Origin: UBA6182 sp964479585
GTDB taxonomy: Bacteria; Bacillota_I; Bacilli_A; Erysipelotrichales; Erysipelotrichaceae
DNA length: 7,779 nucleotides
Assembly: GCA_964479585.1 (NCBI GenBank)
Contig: CAYZMP010000062.1
Location: 1 to 7,779, forward strand
Direction: 5' to 3'
This document shows, piece by piece, positions 1 to 5,852 of this stretch (position 1 is the first letter of the stretch; the number at the start of each line of letters is the position of its first letter). Position numbers and translations under genes: made by a program. The notes under the pieces were generated by a model, which searched no databases, was not told where the DNA came from, and saw nothing but the letters and a program-made list of their open reading frames with translations.

Positions 1-9
1 ACTTATCAA

Positions 10-393
10 TTATACTTCTAAAATAGTATTTACAATTGCTGTTTCAATTTCCTGTGCTGCTTTAGTTAGTGCAGGGTCATCGAATAATGACATAAAACTA
101 GTTGGTAGCACTAATTCAACGGTTGTTTTGCCATTTTTTTCGATGACTAAAACTTTGCATGGCAACAAAAACATTGCTTTCGTATTTATTGTAATTAGTT
201 TGTTTGCTTCTAGTGGGTTGCATATCTCAAGGATTGTAAGCTTTGAATCAAATGGAATGTTCTTTTCTTTAAACTTGTCTGATAAGCTAATACTACAAAG
301 TGTTCCATACTTCTTCTTCATAAATAGTTCTTTTAACGTTTCTATGGTGTCTTCAAATGATAAAGACGATTGATGTTGAAATTCTTTAAGCAT
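10..393 (-). CDS. DUF302 domain protein
   Basis: This is a 127-residue protein made almost wholly of a DUF302 domain. The family's hallmarks are visible: a segment reading DKFKEKNIPFD (about residues 39-49), the EICNP motif at 56-60 and the LLPCKV motif at 76-81, followed by a beta strand and a DPAL/AAQEIE helix near the C-terminus. DUF302 proteins are small alpha/beta proteins found in many bacteria and archaea; their biochemical role is not established, so none is assigned. No signal peptide or membrane segment is seen, which suggests a cytoplasmic protein. The start at 393 is chosen because AGAGAGG (407-401 on the minus strand) lies 7 bases upstream. An in-frame start at 450 would add 19 residues with no ribosome site of its own. 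The gene is divergent from everything else in the window. Family assignment is firm, function unknown. Confidence 0.85.
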   Translation of the reverse strand: MLKEFQHQSSLSFEDTIETLKELFMKKKYGTLCSISLSDKFKEKNIPFDSKLTILEICNPLEANKLITINTKAMFLLPCKVLVIEKNGKTTVELVLPTSFMSLFDDPALTKAAQEIETAIVNTILEV

Positions 394-415
394 ATGTGTA
401 CCTCTCTTTGATGTT

Positions 416-444
416 ATTCTACTTAAAAAACATAAAAATTGAAA
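416..444 (-). promoter_or_regulatory. possible promoter of the DUF302 gene
   Basis: On the minus strand TAGAAT (421-416) matches the -10 consensus at five of six positions and would give a short leader of about 15 bases before the ribosome site and the ATG at 393. The matching -35 (444-439, TTTCAA) is poor. This is a weak inference from spacing and the -10 alone. Confidence 0.25.
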
Positions 445-668
445 ATACAATGACTTAATGGAACATTTCCTTGGTTAAAAGGTTTCTAAAAATTTTCTTA
501 TCAACCATGTTCTTTATTTGATCGATTGTTCTTAAAGTGGCAAAACGATAATGTAGTTTTCATAATGTTAGCCAATTGTGCTCTTGGAATGATCTTACAC
601 AAATTTATAGTCTAAGGTAATGGTAGGTATAATAGTCATCCAACAAACGATGAAATAAGATTAAACTG

Positions 669-697
669 GTGAAACTAGTAGTAAAAAGGGTTAAAAT
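669..697 (+). promoter_or_regulatory. candidate promoter for the GNAT gene at 772
   Basis: GTGAAA (669-674, four of six to TTGACA) and TAAAAT (692-697, five of six to TATAAT) are separated by exactly 17 bases. Transcription would begin near 704, giving a leader of about 68 bases. A perfect TATAAT at 628-633 lies further upstream but its -35 position (TTATAG) is poor. In such AT-rich DNA chance matches are common. Confidence 0.35.
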
Positions 698-771
698 ATA
701 CGTAGAGTAATCATGCAAAAAAAACGAAGAATATTTATCGTTAAATAAACAAAAATTGGAAATGAGAAACT

Positions 772-1242
772 ATGAAAGTGATAATACGATTAATGCATGT
801 TGAAGAGTTTGACCTTTTAGAAATGTTTCTTTATGAAGCTATCTTTCAACCTACTCAAAAGAAAGCTCCATTTTCGATTATCTATGAGAAGCATTTGTAT
901 CAATACATCGAAAACTTTGGAGTTAAAGAACATGATATTTGCTATTGTGCACAAGTTGAGAATGACATCATCGGTGCAGTCTGGGTAAGAGAAACTAATC
1001 GAGAATGCAGTGAAACAGATGTGGTGTTGGAATTTTCGATCTCAATGCTACAACATTATCGAAATAAAGGTATAGGAAGACAGCTTATGGAAACGATGAT
1101 TGAACATATTAAAAACCAAGGATATAAAAAAGCAATTTTATCTGTTCAACAACAAAATTATGCACTTAAACTTTATAAAGAACTAGGATTTTATCAAGTT
1201 GATCAACATGATCAAGAAATCATCATGATGAAAAAACTCTAG
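772..1242 (+). CDS. GNAT family N-acetyltransferase
   Basis: This 156-residue protein is a complete single-domain GNAT acetyltransferase, which moves an acetyl group from acetyl-CoA to an amine. The acetyl-CoA pyrophosphate loop is canonical: R97-N-K-G100-I-G102-R followed by QLM, after the beta-4 strand VVLEFSISML. The C-terminal motif B is also intact: N129 followed by ALKLYKELGF at 131-140. The N-terminal half (helix around EEFDLLEMFLYEAIF, then IIGAVWVRE near 67-74) has the expected fold order. The substrate cannot be read from the sequence. The start at 772 is the first ATG but its ribosome site is weak (GGAAATGAG, 758-766), so translation may be modest. It is followed after 86 bases by a methyltransferase gene that has its own promoter candidate, so the two need not be one operon. 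The family is certain; targets could be small molecules or a protein terminus. Confidence 0.85.
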   Translation: MKVIIRLMHVEEFDLLEMFLYEAIFQPTQKKAPFSIIYEKHLYQYIENFGVKEHDICYCAQVENDIIGAVWVRETNRECSETDVVLEFSISMLQHYRNKGIGRQLMETMIEHIKNQGYKKAILSVQQQNYALKLYKELGFYQVDQHDQEIIMMKKL

Positions 1243-1269
1243 TAGAATGAAATCCTTTATCCTTTTTAG

Positions 1270-1298
1270 TTGATGTGACGTTTCTTTTCATTTATGAT
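1270..1298 (+). promoter_or_regulatory. candidate promoter of the methyltransferase-SDR pair
   Basis: TTGATG (1270-1275) and TATGAT (1293-1298) are 17 bases apart and match the sigma-A type consensus at four and five positions. Transcription would start about 1305, leaving a leader of about 24 bases that contains the TAGGAG ribosome site. The placement between two genes supports the call, but it has only moderate sequence strength. Confidence 0.45.
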
Positions 1299-1328
1299 AA
1301 TTTTAGTGAACACCTAGGAGATATAATC

Positions 1329-2174
1329 ATGAATAATTTATTTAAGTATGTAAAAAAGCCTGCATTGTATGAGAAAAGTTCGTTTAATTTTTGGGATGAT
1401 CTTACTATTTCTAAACACTTGCTTCAAGCACATTTAGATCCAGATATCGAAGCAGCAAGTCGTTCGCATTCTTTTATAGAACAATCCGTTGAATTTATTG
1501 CTAATCAATTTCCTAAAAGTATCTATCCTACTATTCTTGATTTAGGTTGTGGACCGGGGTTATATGCTCAAAAGCTTGCTAAAGAAGGTTATCAAGTAAC
1601 TGGAGTTGATTTTTCAAAACGTTCCATTGCATATGCAAAGCAACAAGCAAAAATGGAAAACTTAGCTATTAACTATAAATACTTAGATTACTTAACATTG
1701 GATATTGAGAATGAATTTGATGTTGTTTTGATGATTTACTGTGACTATGCTGTATTATCCGATGGTGATCGTAAAAGACTGCTACAACTTGTAAGCAAAG
1801 CATTAAAAAAGGATGGTGTGTTTCTTTTTGATGTTTTTACAGCTAATGAGTTTAATCAACGTAAAGTGTCTAGGTTGTGGGAATATGAAAATGAAGGTGG
1901 TTTTTGGAGTGAAGAGCCATACCTTTGTTTAGAAGCGTTTTGGGAGTATGATAACGATGTAAAACTTGAACAATATACCATTATTAAAGAAAACAATGAT
2001 ATAGAAGTTGTAAGAAACTGGTTTAAAGTGTTTGATCTTCAAACGATAGAGAATGAACTGATACAACAAAACTTTGTTGTAGTTAATGCATTTGCTAATG
2101 TGTTGGGTGAATCCATCAATAAAGAGTCAAAAACTTTATGTATGTTGGCAAAAAAAGGAGAACAGCATGTTTGA
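1329..2174 (+). CDS. class I SAM-dependent methyltransferase
   Basis: This 281-residue protein carries a Rossmann-type methyltransferase domain. Motif I, the S-adenosylmethionine glycine loop, is ILDLGCGPG at 69-77. The acidic residue that binds the ribose is D94 in GVDFS, and motif IV is the strand DVVLMIY at 131-137. The N-terminal segment (FWDD at 21-24, then AHLDP and EAASR around 34-45) is a conserved lead-in seen in a widespread, uncharacterised Bacillota family of similar length. The C-terminal half (about 165-281) is rich in beta strands and tryptophans (FWSEE, EAFWEYD, NWFKVF) and probably forms the substrate lid. A small-molecule substrate is likelier than RNA or DNA, since no nucleic-acid motif such as NPPY is present. 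The start at 1329 is preferred because TAGGAG lies 8 bases upstream; a GTG at 1275 would add 18 unsupported residues. The end overlaps the next gene by 8 bases. Confidence 0.85.
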   Translation: MNNLFKYVKKPALYEKSSFNFWDDLTISKHLLQAHLDPDIEAASRSHSFIEQSVEFIANQFPKSIYPTILDLGCGPGLYAQKLAKEGYQVTGVDFSKRSIAYAKQQAKMENLAINYKYLDYLTLDIENEFDVVLMIYCDYAVLSDGDRKRLLQLVSKALKKDGVFLFDVFTANEFNQRKVSRLWEYENEGGFWSEEPYLCLEAFWEYDNDVKLEQYTIIKENNDIEVVRNWFKVFDLQTIENELIQQNFVVVNAFANVLGESINKESKTLCMLAKKGEQHV

Positions 2175-2874
2175 AAATAAAGTGGTCGTTGTTACAGGAG
2201 CAGCAAGTGGTATTGGTAGTGCTATCGCAAAAGAATTTAGAAGCAAAGGTGCAATTGTTTGTACTATTGATGTGAATCAACACGATGGTTTTGTTGGAGA
2301 CTTATCAAAAAAAGAGGACATAGAATCTTTTGTAAGTGATGTAATTGTAAGACATAAGAAAATCGATATCCTCATAAACAATGCAATCCCTTTAAATAAA
2401 GGAATAAAAGAATGTACTTATGATGAATTTGAGTATGCACTTAAAGTTGGTGTCACAGCACCATTTTACTTATCAAAGCTATTTATGGATTATTTTTCGC
2501 CAGCTTCATCTATTATTAATATCTCATCGACACGAGCATTTATGAGTCAGCCAAACACTGAAAGTTATAGTAGTGCAAAAGGAGCAATAGCTTCTTTAAC
2601 ACATGCTTTGGCTATGTCATTATCACATAAAGTCCGCGTAAATAGTGTATCTCCTGGGTGGATTGATGTTAAAAATGATGACTTAGATAAAGTAGATCAC
2701 ACCCAACATCCTGTAGGTCGTGTGGGTCATGCATTGGATGTTGTACAAATGATTATGTACTTAGCAAGTGATCAAGCTAGTTTTATTACAGGACAAGATT
2801 TTGTTGTGGATGGAGGAATGAGTAAGCAAATGATTTATCATCAAGATAATGGTTGGTACTATTCAAACGATTAA
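2167..2874 (+). CDS. short-chain dehydrogenase/reductase (SDR)
   Basis: This 235-residue classical SDR oxidoreductase is of normal family length. It shows the dinucleotide motif TGAASGIG (10-17), D35 at the end of beta-2 (favouring NAD over NADP), D45, NNA at 71-73, the catalytic serine S121, Y134-SSA-K138, PGW at 163-165 and the usual C-terminal FITGQDFVVDGG. The Asn that normally completes the Asn-Ser-Tyr-Lys tetrad appears replaced by Gly95 (KVGVTAPF where VNxTGPF is usual). The substrate is probably an alcohol/ketone but cannot be named. The start at 2167 has a strong AAGGAG (2155-2160) at 6 bases spacing; a longer reading from 2086 lies inside the methyltransferase and is not supported. 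The ATG overlaps the upstream TGA by 8 bases, which implies co-translation with the methyltransferase. No clear terminator follows. Confidence 0.88.
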   Translation: MFENKVVVVTGAASGIGSAIAKEFRSKGAIVCTIDVNQHDGFVGDLSKKEDIESFVSDVIVRHKKIDILINNAIPLNKGIKECTYDEFEYALKVGVTAPFYLSKLFMDYFSPASSIINISSTRAFMSQPNTESYSSAKGAIASLTHALAMSLSHKVRVNSVSPGWIDVKNDDLDKVDHTQHPVGRVGHALDVVQMIMYLASDQASFITGQDFVVDGGMSKQMIYHQDNGWYYSND

Positions 2875-2913
2875 TCTGATGCAAATAGAATTAACGATGT
2901 AAATGATGATAAT

Positions 2914-2942
2914 AGTTTATTTAATATATCAAAGGATAAACT
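2914..2942. repeat. weak AT-rich inverted repeat after the SDR gene
   Basis: AGTTTAT (2914-2920) and ATAAACT (2936-2942) are exact inverted copies separated by 15 bases. It lies 40 bases past the SDR stop and could be a feeble transcript end. The stem is short, almost all A-T, and lacks a following run of T, so I do not call it a terminator. Confidence 0.25.
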
Positions 2943-2961
2943 TAAAAAGACGTGTATCGCA

Positions 2962-2989
2962 TTTTCAAAAGCGAACTTTATTGTATAAT
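2962..2989 (+). promoter_or_regulatory. promoter of the hydrolase-led gene run
   Basis: A perfect -10 box TATAAT (2984-2989) is preceded by 16 bases and TTTTCA (2962-2967, four of six to TTGACA). Transcription would begin near 2996, giving a leader of about 72 bases before the hydrolase ATG at 3068. It is the best -10 in the window and sits in a true intergenic gap (2875-3067). The leader holds small inverted segments (TTGATT 3003-3008 with AATCAA 3024-3029) too weak to call a riboswitch. Confidence 0.55.
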
Positions 2990-3067
2990 AGTTTTAGAAC
3001 TGTTGATTAAGTCGCAACAATGCAATCAAAATAAGTAAAAATTAAAGGAACATAAAAGGGGAATACC

Positions 3068-3907
3068 ATGGCAATTTTATCCATTGACGGGTCGTCAATC
3101 TATTATGAAGTAAAAGGGGATATCGCATCCAATAAAACGATTGCGTTTTTTAATGGGGTTATGGCATCCACAAGCAGTTGGGAAATGTACTGGCCAACGT
3201 TTAAAAAACTTGGTTATAAAGTTATAGTGCATGATTTTCTTGGGCAATTAAAATCAGATAAACCAAAAGGACCTTATTCATTTAAACAGCATGCTTATCA
3301 AGCGATGAAACTTTTTGAGCATTGTGACATAAAGGATGTGCATATTGTAGGTACTTCATATGGAGGAGAAGTAGCGATGCGTTTTGCAATCGACTATCCA
3401 CAAATGACAAAAAGCATTAGTATCATTGATTCCGTAAGTGAATTAGATGAAGTACTAACCCATGCAATTAATAATTGGATTATTCTTACACAAACAAATA
3501 ATCCAGAAATATTTTTTAAAGGAATGCTATCGAGTATATATGGACACTCATATTTAGAGAAAAACAAAGTAATGTTAGAACAACGTGCTAAAGTTATGAG
3601 TAAGCTACCACATGATTATTTAAAAGGTCAGAAAATTTTGTATGACACGTTTTTAAGTGATGTTACTATTACAGATGAGTTACACAAAATTACTTGTCCT
3701 ACTTTGGTTGTATGTGGAGAAGATGATATATTAAAACCTGTCAAATTTTCTAAAATTATCGCTGATAACATTAAGCAAGCTGAGTTTGTAACCTTACCTG
3801 ATTGTGGTCATGTAGCTATATTTGAAAAAAGTGAAGAACTAAAAAGTTTACTGCTTGGTTTTATCATTAAGCAGTCACTCATTGAAAAAGGAGATGATCA
3901 TTATTAA
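3068..3907 (+). CDS. alpha/beta hydrolase
   Basis: This 279-residue alpha/beta-hydrolase-fold enzyme has a complete catalytic triad. The nucleophile elbow is GTSYGG with Ser97. The acid is Asp219 or Asp220 in VVCGEDD, and the base is His248 in LPDCGHVAIFE. The oxyanion region is FFNGVMAS near 27-34, with the conserved strand VIVHDFLGQLKSDKP at 52-66. The cap domain spans roughly 125-200. The family includes esterases, lactonases, C-C hydrolases and haloperoxidase-like proteins; the sequence alone does not choose among them. No signal peptide is present, so the protein should be cytoplasmic. The ATG at 3068 has AAAAGGGGA (3054-3062) at proper distance. It is the first gene of a close run, and its 3' end overlaps the start region of the next gene, suggesting translational coupling. 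Confidence 0.88.
   Translation: MAILSIDGSSIYYEVKGDIASNKTIAFFNGVMASTSSWEMYWPTFKKLGYKVIVHDFLGQLKSDKPKGPYSFKQHAYQAMKLFEHCDIKDVHIVGTSYGGEVAMRFAIDYPQMTKSISIIDSVSELDEVLTHAINNWIILTQTNNPEIFFKGMLSSIYGHSYLEKNKVMLEQRAKVMSKLPHDYLKGQKILYDTFLSDVTITDELHKITCPTLVVCGEDDILKPVKFSKIIADNIKQAEFVTLPDCGHVAIFEKSEELKSLLLGFIIKQSLIEKGDDHY
3888..3905 (+). promoter_or_regulatory. extended ribosome site with an unusual start region
   Basis: AAGGAGATGATC (3888-3899) differs by one base from AAGGAGGTGATC, the full complement of the 16S rRNA 3' end in Bacillota. The only nearby ATG (3894-3896) abuts GGAG with no spacer and lies inside this pairing region. In the same frame ATT codons follow at 3900 and 3903, 6 and 9 bases from GGAG, which is the usual spacing. 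The real start of the downstream membrane protein may therefore be ATT. The hydrolase stop TAA is at 3905-3907. Confidence 0.5.
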
Positions 3908-4319
3908 TAAAAACATTCGTCTATTAGCGATTATTGCTTTATTTGCTTTGTTGATTGCATTGCCTTTTATGTTGACGATTTATCATGTGTTGTTTTATTA
4001 TATTTTTATTGCACTGATGTTTGTGTATTTTATAGTGTTAGAGTTAATGGGGTTTAATGATTTCGAGAAGATTAAAAATAGGTGGCAAAACACAAAGAAA
4101 AAAGGGAAAACATATGTTGTACTAAGGCAAAGCATAATTAATTGTATTCAAATACTAATTATTGTTTCTTTTGGTCAATATGTTGCCAACAATCTAACAC
4201 CAGCAAACCTACTACAAGAGTTATCCACAGAGTATACAATTCTTATGTTTGTGCTTGTTTATTTATTTAGTTTACTCATTGGGTTTATTTATTATAATGA
4301 ACACAATAAGAAATATTAA
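3894..4319 (+). CDS. small four-helix membrane protein, unknown function
   Basis: This is an unrecognised 141-residue protein (139 or 138 if it starts at ATT 3900 or 3903). Four hydrophobic segments are visible at about 9-28, 31-52, 80-98 and 113-134. A basic loop between the second and third (58-78, many Lys/Arg) would lie in the cytoplasm by the positive-inside rule, placing both ends in the cytoplasm too. A short turn PFMLTIYH (24-31) joins helices one and two. There is no enzymatic motif and no cleavable signal peptide. It overlaps the hydrolase by 14 bases and is followed 15 bases later by the ASCH-like gene. It resembles the protein at 4821-5240 in length, helix layout and the PFxLTxYH turn, so the two may be distant relatives. 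An upstream TTG at 3855 is in frame but has no ribosome site. Confidence 0.75.
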   Translation: MIIINKNIRLLAIIALFALLIALPFMLTIYHVLFYYIFIALMFVYFIVLELMGFNDFEKIKNRWQNTKKKGKTYVVLRQSIINCIQILIIVSFGQYVANNLTPANLLQELSTEYTILMFVLVYLFSLLIGFIYYNEHNKKY

Positions 4320-4334
4320 CAGGAGGTGTAAGTT

Positions 4335-4787
4335 ATGGTTCACGTAGTGTATACTGATAAAACATCAAAAGAATATGAGAAAATGGTCAATGGTTCAAAA
4401 ACTATGGTCGTTCGTGGGGCAGCAGGTAGAAAAATTCCTCATAGTCGTGTTTTTACAGGAGATACCTTGTATTTTATGGTTCAAGGATCAAAAAAAATAA
4501 CAGCCACCGCTACGGTAACAAATGTTGAAAATTATGTAAAGTTAACGGATGATCAAATTGTCGAACTGTTTAAAAAACATCATTCAAAGCTTCAATTGGA
4601 CGAAAAACAAATTAAACGTTGGCATAAAAAATGTTTAATTTTTGTAGAATTTGAAAATTTCCAAAACATTGAACCGCTTGACTTTGATCATCAATCTAAC
4701 ATGGATGACTGGTTAATTATTGAAAAAATTGATGATGTTGTTGTAGGGACAAGTATACCTTACAACTATGAAAAGTCTCGATTCTAA
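4335..4787 (+). CDS. ASCH/PUA-like domain protein
   Basis: This 150-residue soluble protein looks like a PUA-superfamily, ASCH-type domain. The start of the domain shows the typical G-x-K-T...R signature (G20-S-K22-T23, R27), then GAAGRKIPHSRV at 28-39 and a strand GDTLYFM at 42-48. Alternating strands such as ITATATVTNVENYV (55-68) follow, then a helix with KRWHKKCLIFVEFEN at 94-108. ASCH/PUA-like folds generally bind RNA or modified nucleotides and some have small hydrolase activity, but this subgroup has no role I can name. The ribosome site AGGAGGTG (4321-4328) is the strongest in the window, with 8 bases from AGGAGG to ATG, which suggests high expression relative to its neighbours. It sits between two small membrane proteins. 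Fold assignment is moderately sure, function is open. Confidence 0.7.
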   Translation: MVHVVYTDKTSKEYEKMVNGSKTMVVRGAAGRKIPHSRVFTGDTLYFMVQGSKKITATATVTNVENYVKLTDDQIVELFKKHHSKLQLDEKQIKRWHKKCLIFVEFENFQNIEPLDFDHQSNMDDWLIIEKIDDVVVGTSIPYNYEKSRF

Positions 4788-4820
4788 TTGTAATTATTTT
4801 AAACAATGGTGAATACAAAC

Positions 4821-5240
4821 ATGATAACTAAGAAAACGACAACTTTAAAGATTGTCTTTGGTTTTGGGGTTTTTGTTTTTATTGTTGCAGCAATTTTAAG
4901 TGCAGCGATTGCGATTTTAAATCCCTTTCAACTGACATATCATTTCATACTTAGACCAATCAGCATGTTAATATCTTTGTTTATGTTTATACTTTCTTGG
5001 TTGTTTTACGATGTTTTTAATGAGTTGAATTTAAGCGGTTCAAATTTAAAAAGCGTAGTTGTAAATAGCAGGATGATACTTAAATGTAACATGATGATTG
5101 TTATAATGCTAATTATGAGTTATTTTGTTTATCGCTTGGCTGACATTGACGATGCACCAGGAATTTTAGTTTTGTATTTACTTATATGTGCACTTTTAAT
5201 ATTTGTTTGTCGTATAGTAAAACTTGTTCAAGATAAGTGA
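4821..5240 (+). CDS. second small four-helix membrane protein, unknown function
   Basis: This is an unrecognised protein of 139 residues (144 if started at ATG 4806). Four hydrophobic segments lie at about 10-33, 42-65, 85-105 and 113-133, with basic residues at the N-terminus (ITKKTTTLK), in the middle loop and at the C-terminus, consistent with both ends in the cytoplasm. The turn between helices one and two reads NPFQLTYH (34-41), close to PFMLTIYH in the protein at 3894. The start at 4821 is preferred because GGTGA (4808-4812), complementary to the 16S tail, lies 8 bases upstream, while the ATG at 4806 has only A/T-rich sequence before it. The gene ends with TGA, confirming standard code. 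It follows the ASCH-like gene by 33 bases and precedes the GrpB gene by 28. The function is not known. Confidence 0.72.
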   Translation: MITKKTTTLKIVFGFGVFVFIVAAILSAAIAILNPFQLTYHFILRPISMLISLFMFILSWLFYDVFNELNLSGSNLKSVVVNSRMILKCNMMIVIMLIMSYFVYRLADIDDAPGILVLYLLICALLIFVCRIVKLVQDK

Positions 5241-5268
5241 TCAAGTATTAGTTTAGTTAGGATACTCT

Positions 5269-5838
5269 ATGAAAAATGATTTATCAAATTTAAGTAAAAA
5301 AGAGCTATGGCAATTATTTCCAATTGAACTGGTTTCATACAATCCTAGTTGGGAGAATTGGTTTTGTAGTGAAAAGAAAAAGTTAACGTTTTTTTTACCA
5401 TACAAAAATAGTATCCATCACATTGGAAGCAGTGCAGTAAAGACGATTTGTTCAAAACCAGTAGTTGATATTTTATTGGTTTGTCAAAAAGAGGATTATA
5501 ATGCAATTAGCACAAAGCTTTTACAATATGATTATATTTTGATGTCAAAGAGTAGATTTAGACATTCCTTTAATAAAGGTTACACTAGTCAAGGATACCA
5601 ATCACAAGTATTTCACTTACACCTTCGACTTAGTGACGATATTGATGAGTTGTATTTTAAACAACTTTTAGTAAGTGATGAATCGATAGCAAAAGAGTAT
5701 GAGAAGTTAAAACGTTCATTAGCAGTAAAGTACAAGTACAACAGAGATCGATATACATTAGAAAAAACTGATTTTATAAAAAAGTATACCGAAAAAGCGA
5801 AAACAATGTTTACGATTTCAGTAGACTTCACACAATAA
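5269..5838 (+). CDS. GrpB family (UPF0157) protein
   Basis: This 189-residue protein belongs to the GrpB/UPF0157 family, which has a nucleotidyltransferase-like fold and no settled reaction. The signature block HHIGSSAVKTICSKPVVDILL (50-70) contains the GS pair (53-54) and Asp67 of the predicted active site. The mid-domain FHLHL (115-119) and the C-terminal pattern of a LYFKQLL helix, EYEKLK (143-148), LAVKYK and YTLEKTDFI (162-170) are all family hallmarks. The usual GSTAVPGL segment is altered (Ser for Thr, Lys-Thr for Pro-Gly), a mild divergence. Some relatives are fused to or sit beside GNAT or CoaE domains, and here a GNAT gene follows by 14 bases. The ATG at 5269 has TAGGA (5258-5262) 6 bases upstream. 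Family membership is firm, role unproven. Confidence 0.88.
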   Translation: MKNDLSNLSKKELWQLFPIELVSYNPSWENWFCSEKKKLTFFLPYKNSIHHIGSSAVKTICSKPVVDILLVCQKEDYNAISTKLLQYDYILMSKSRFRHSFNKGYTSQGYQSQVFHLHLRLSDDIDELYFKQLLVSDESIAKEYEKLKRSLAVKYKYNRDRYTLEKTDFIKKYTEKAKTMFTISVDFTQ

Positions 5839-5852
5839 GACAAAGGAGAATC

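Larger units (their letters stand above)
394..771. other. divergent intergenic region with no evident gene
   Basis: These 378 bases separate the minus-strand DUF302 gene from the plus-strand acetyltransferase. No RNA gene, terminator or repeat is evident. The longest plus-strand reading of note runs from about 478 to 613 without a stop and ends in a hydrophobic stretch (MLANCALGMILHKFIV, ATG at 567-569). It has no ribosome site and may be chance or a decayed remnant. Candidate plus-strand -10 boxes are TATAAT at 628-633, without a good -35, and TAAAAT at 692-697, listed separately. Confidence 0.5.

Noticed and set aside
128..373. Open frame of 81 codons on the plus strand
   Set aside because: It is fully antisense to the DUF302 gene, which has clear family motifs and a ribosome site; this frame has neither.
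2086..2166. N-terminal extension of the SDR by 27 residues
   Set aside because: It overlaps the methyltransferase coding region, lacks a ribosome site, and the SDR fold begins properly at the Met at 2167 with AAGGAG upstream.
2914..2950. Intrinsic terminator after the SDR gene
   Set aside because: The seven-base stem is nearly all A-T with a 15-base loop and no T tract follows.
2991..3034. GTTTTAGAAC... followed later by ATCAAAATAAG, reminiscent of a type II CRISPR repeat and tracrRNA anti-repeat
   Set aside because: It occurs once, with no repeated copies, spacers or cas genes in the window, the two halves do not form a proper repeat/anti-repeat duplex, and it lies in the leader of an ordinary operon promoter.
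5613..5843. Open frame of 76 codons on the minus strand
   Set aside because: It lies antisense to the 3' end of the GrpB gene, has no ribosome site or recognisable domain.
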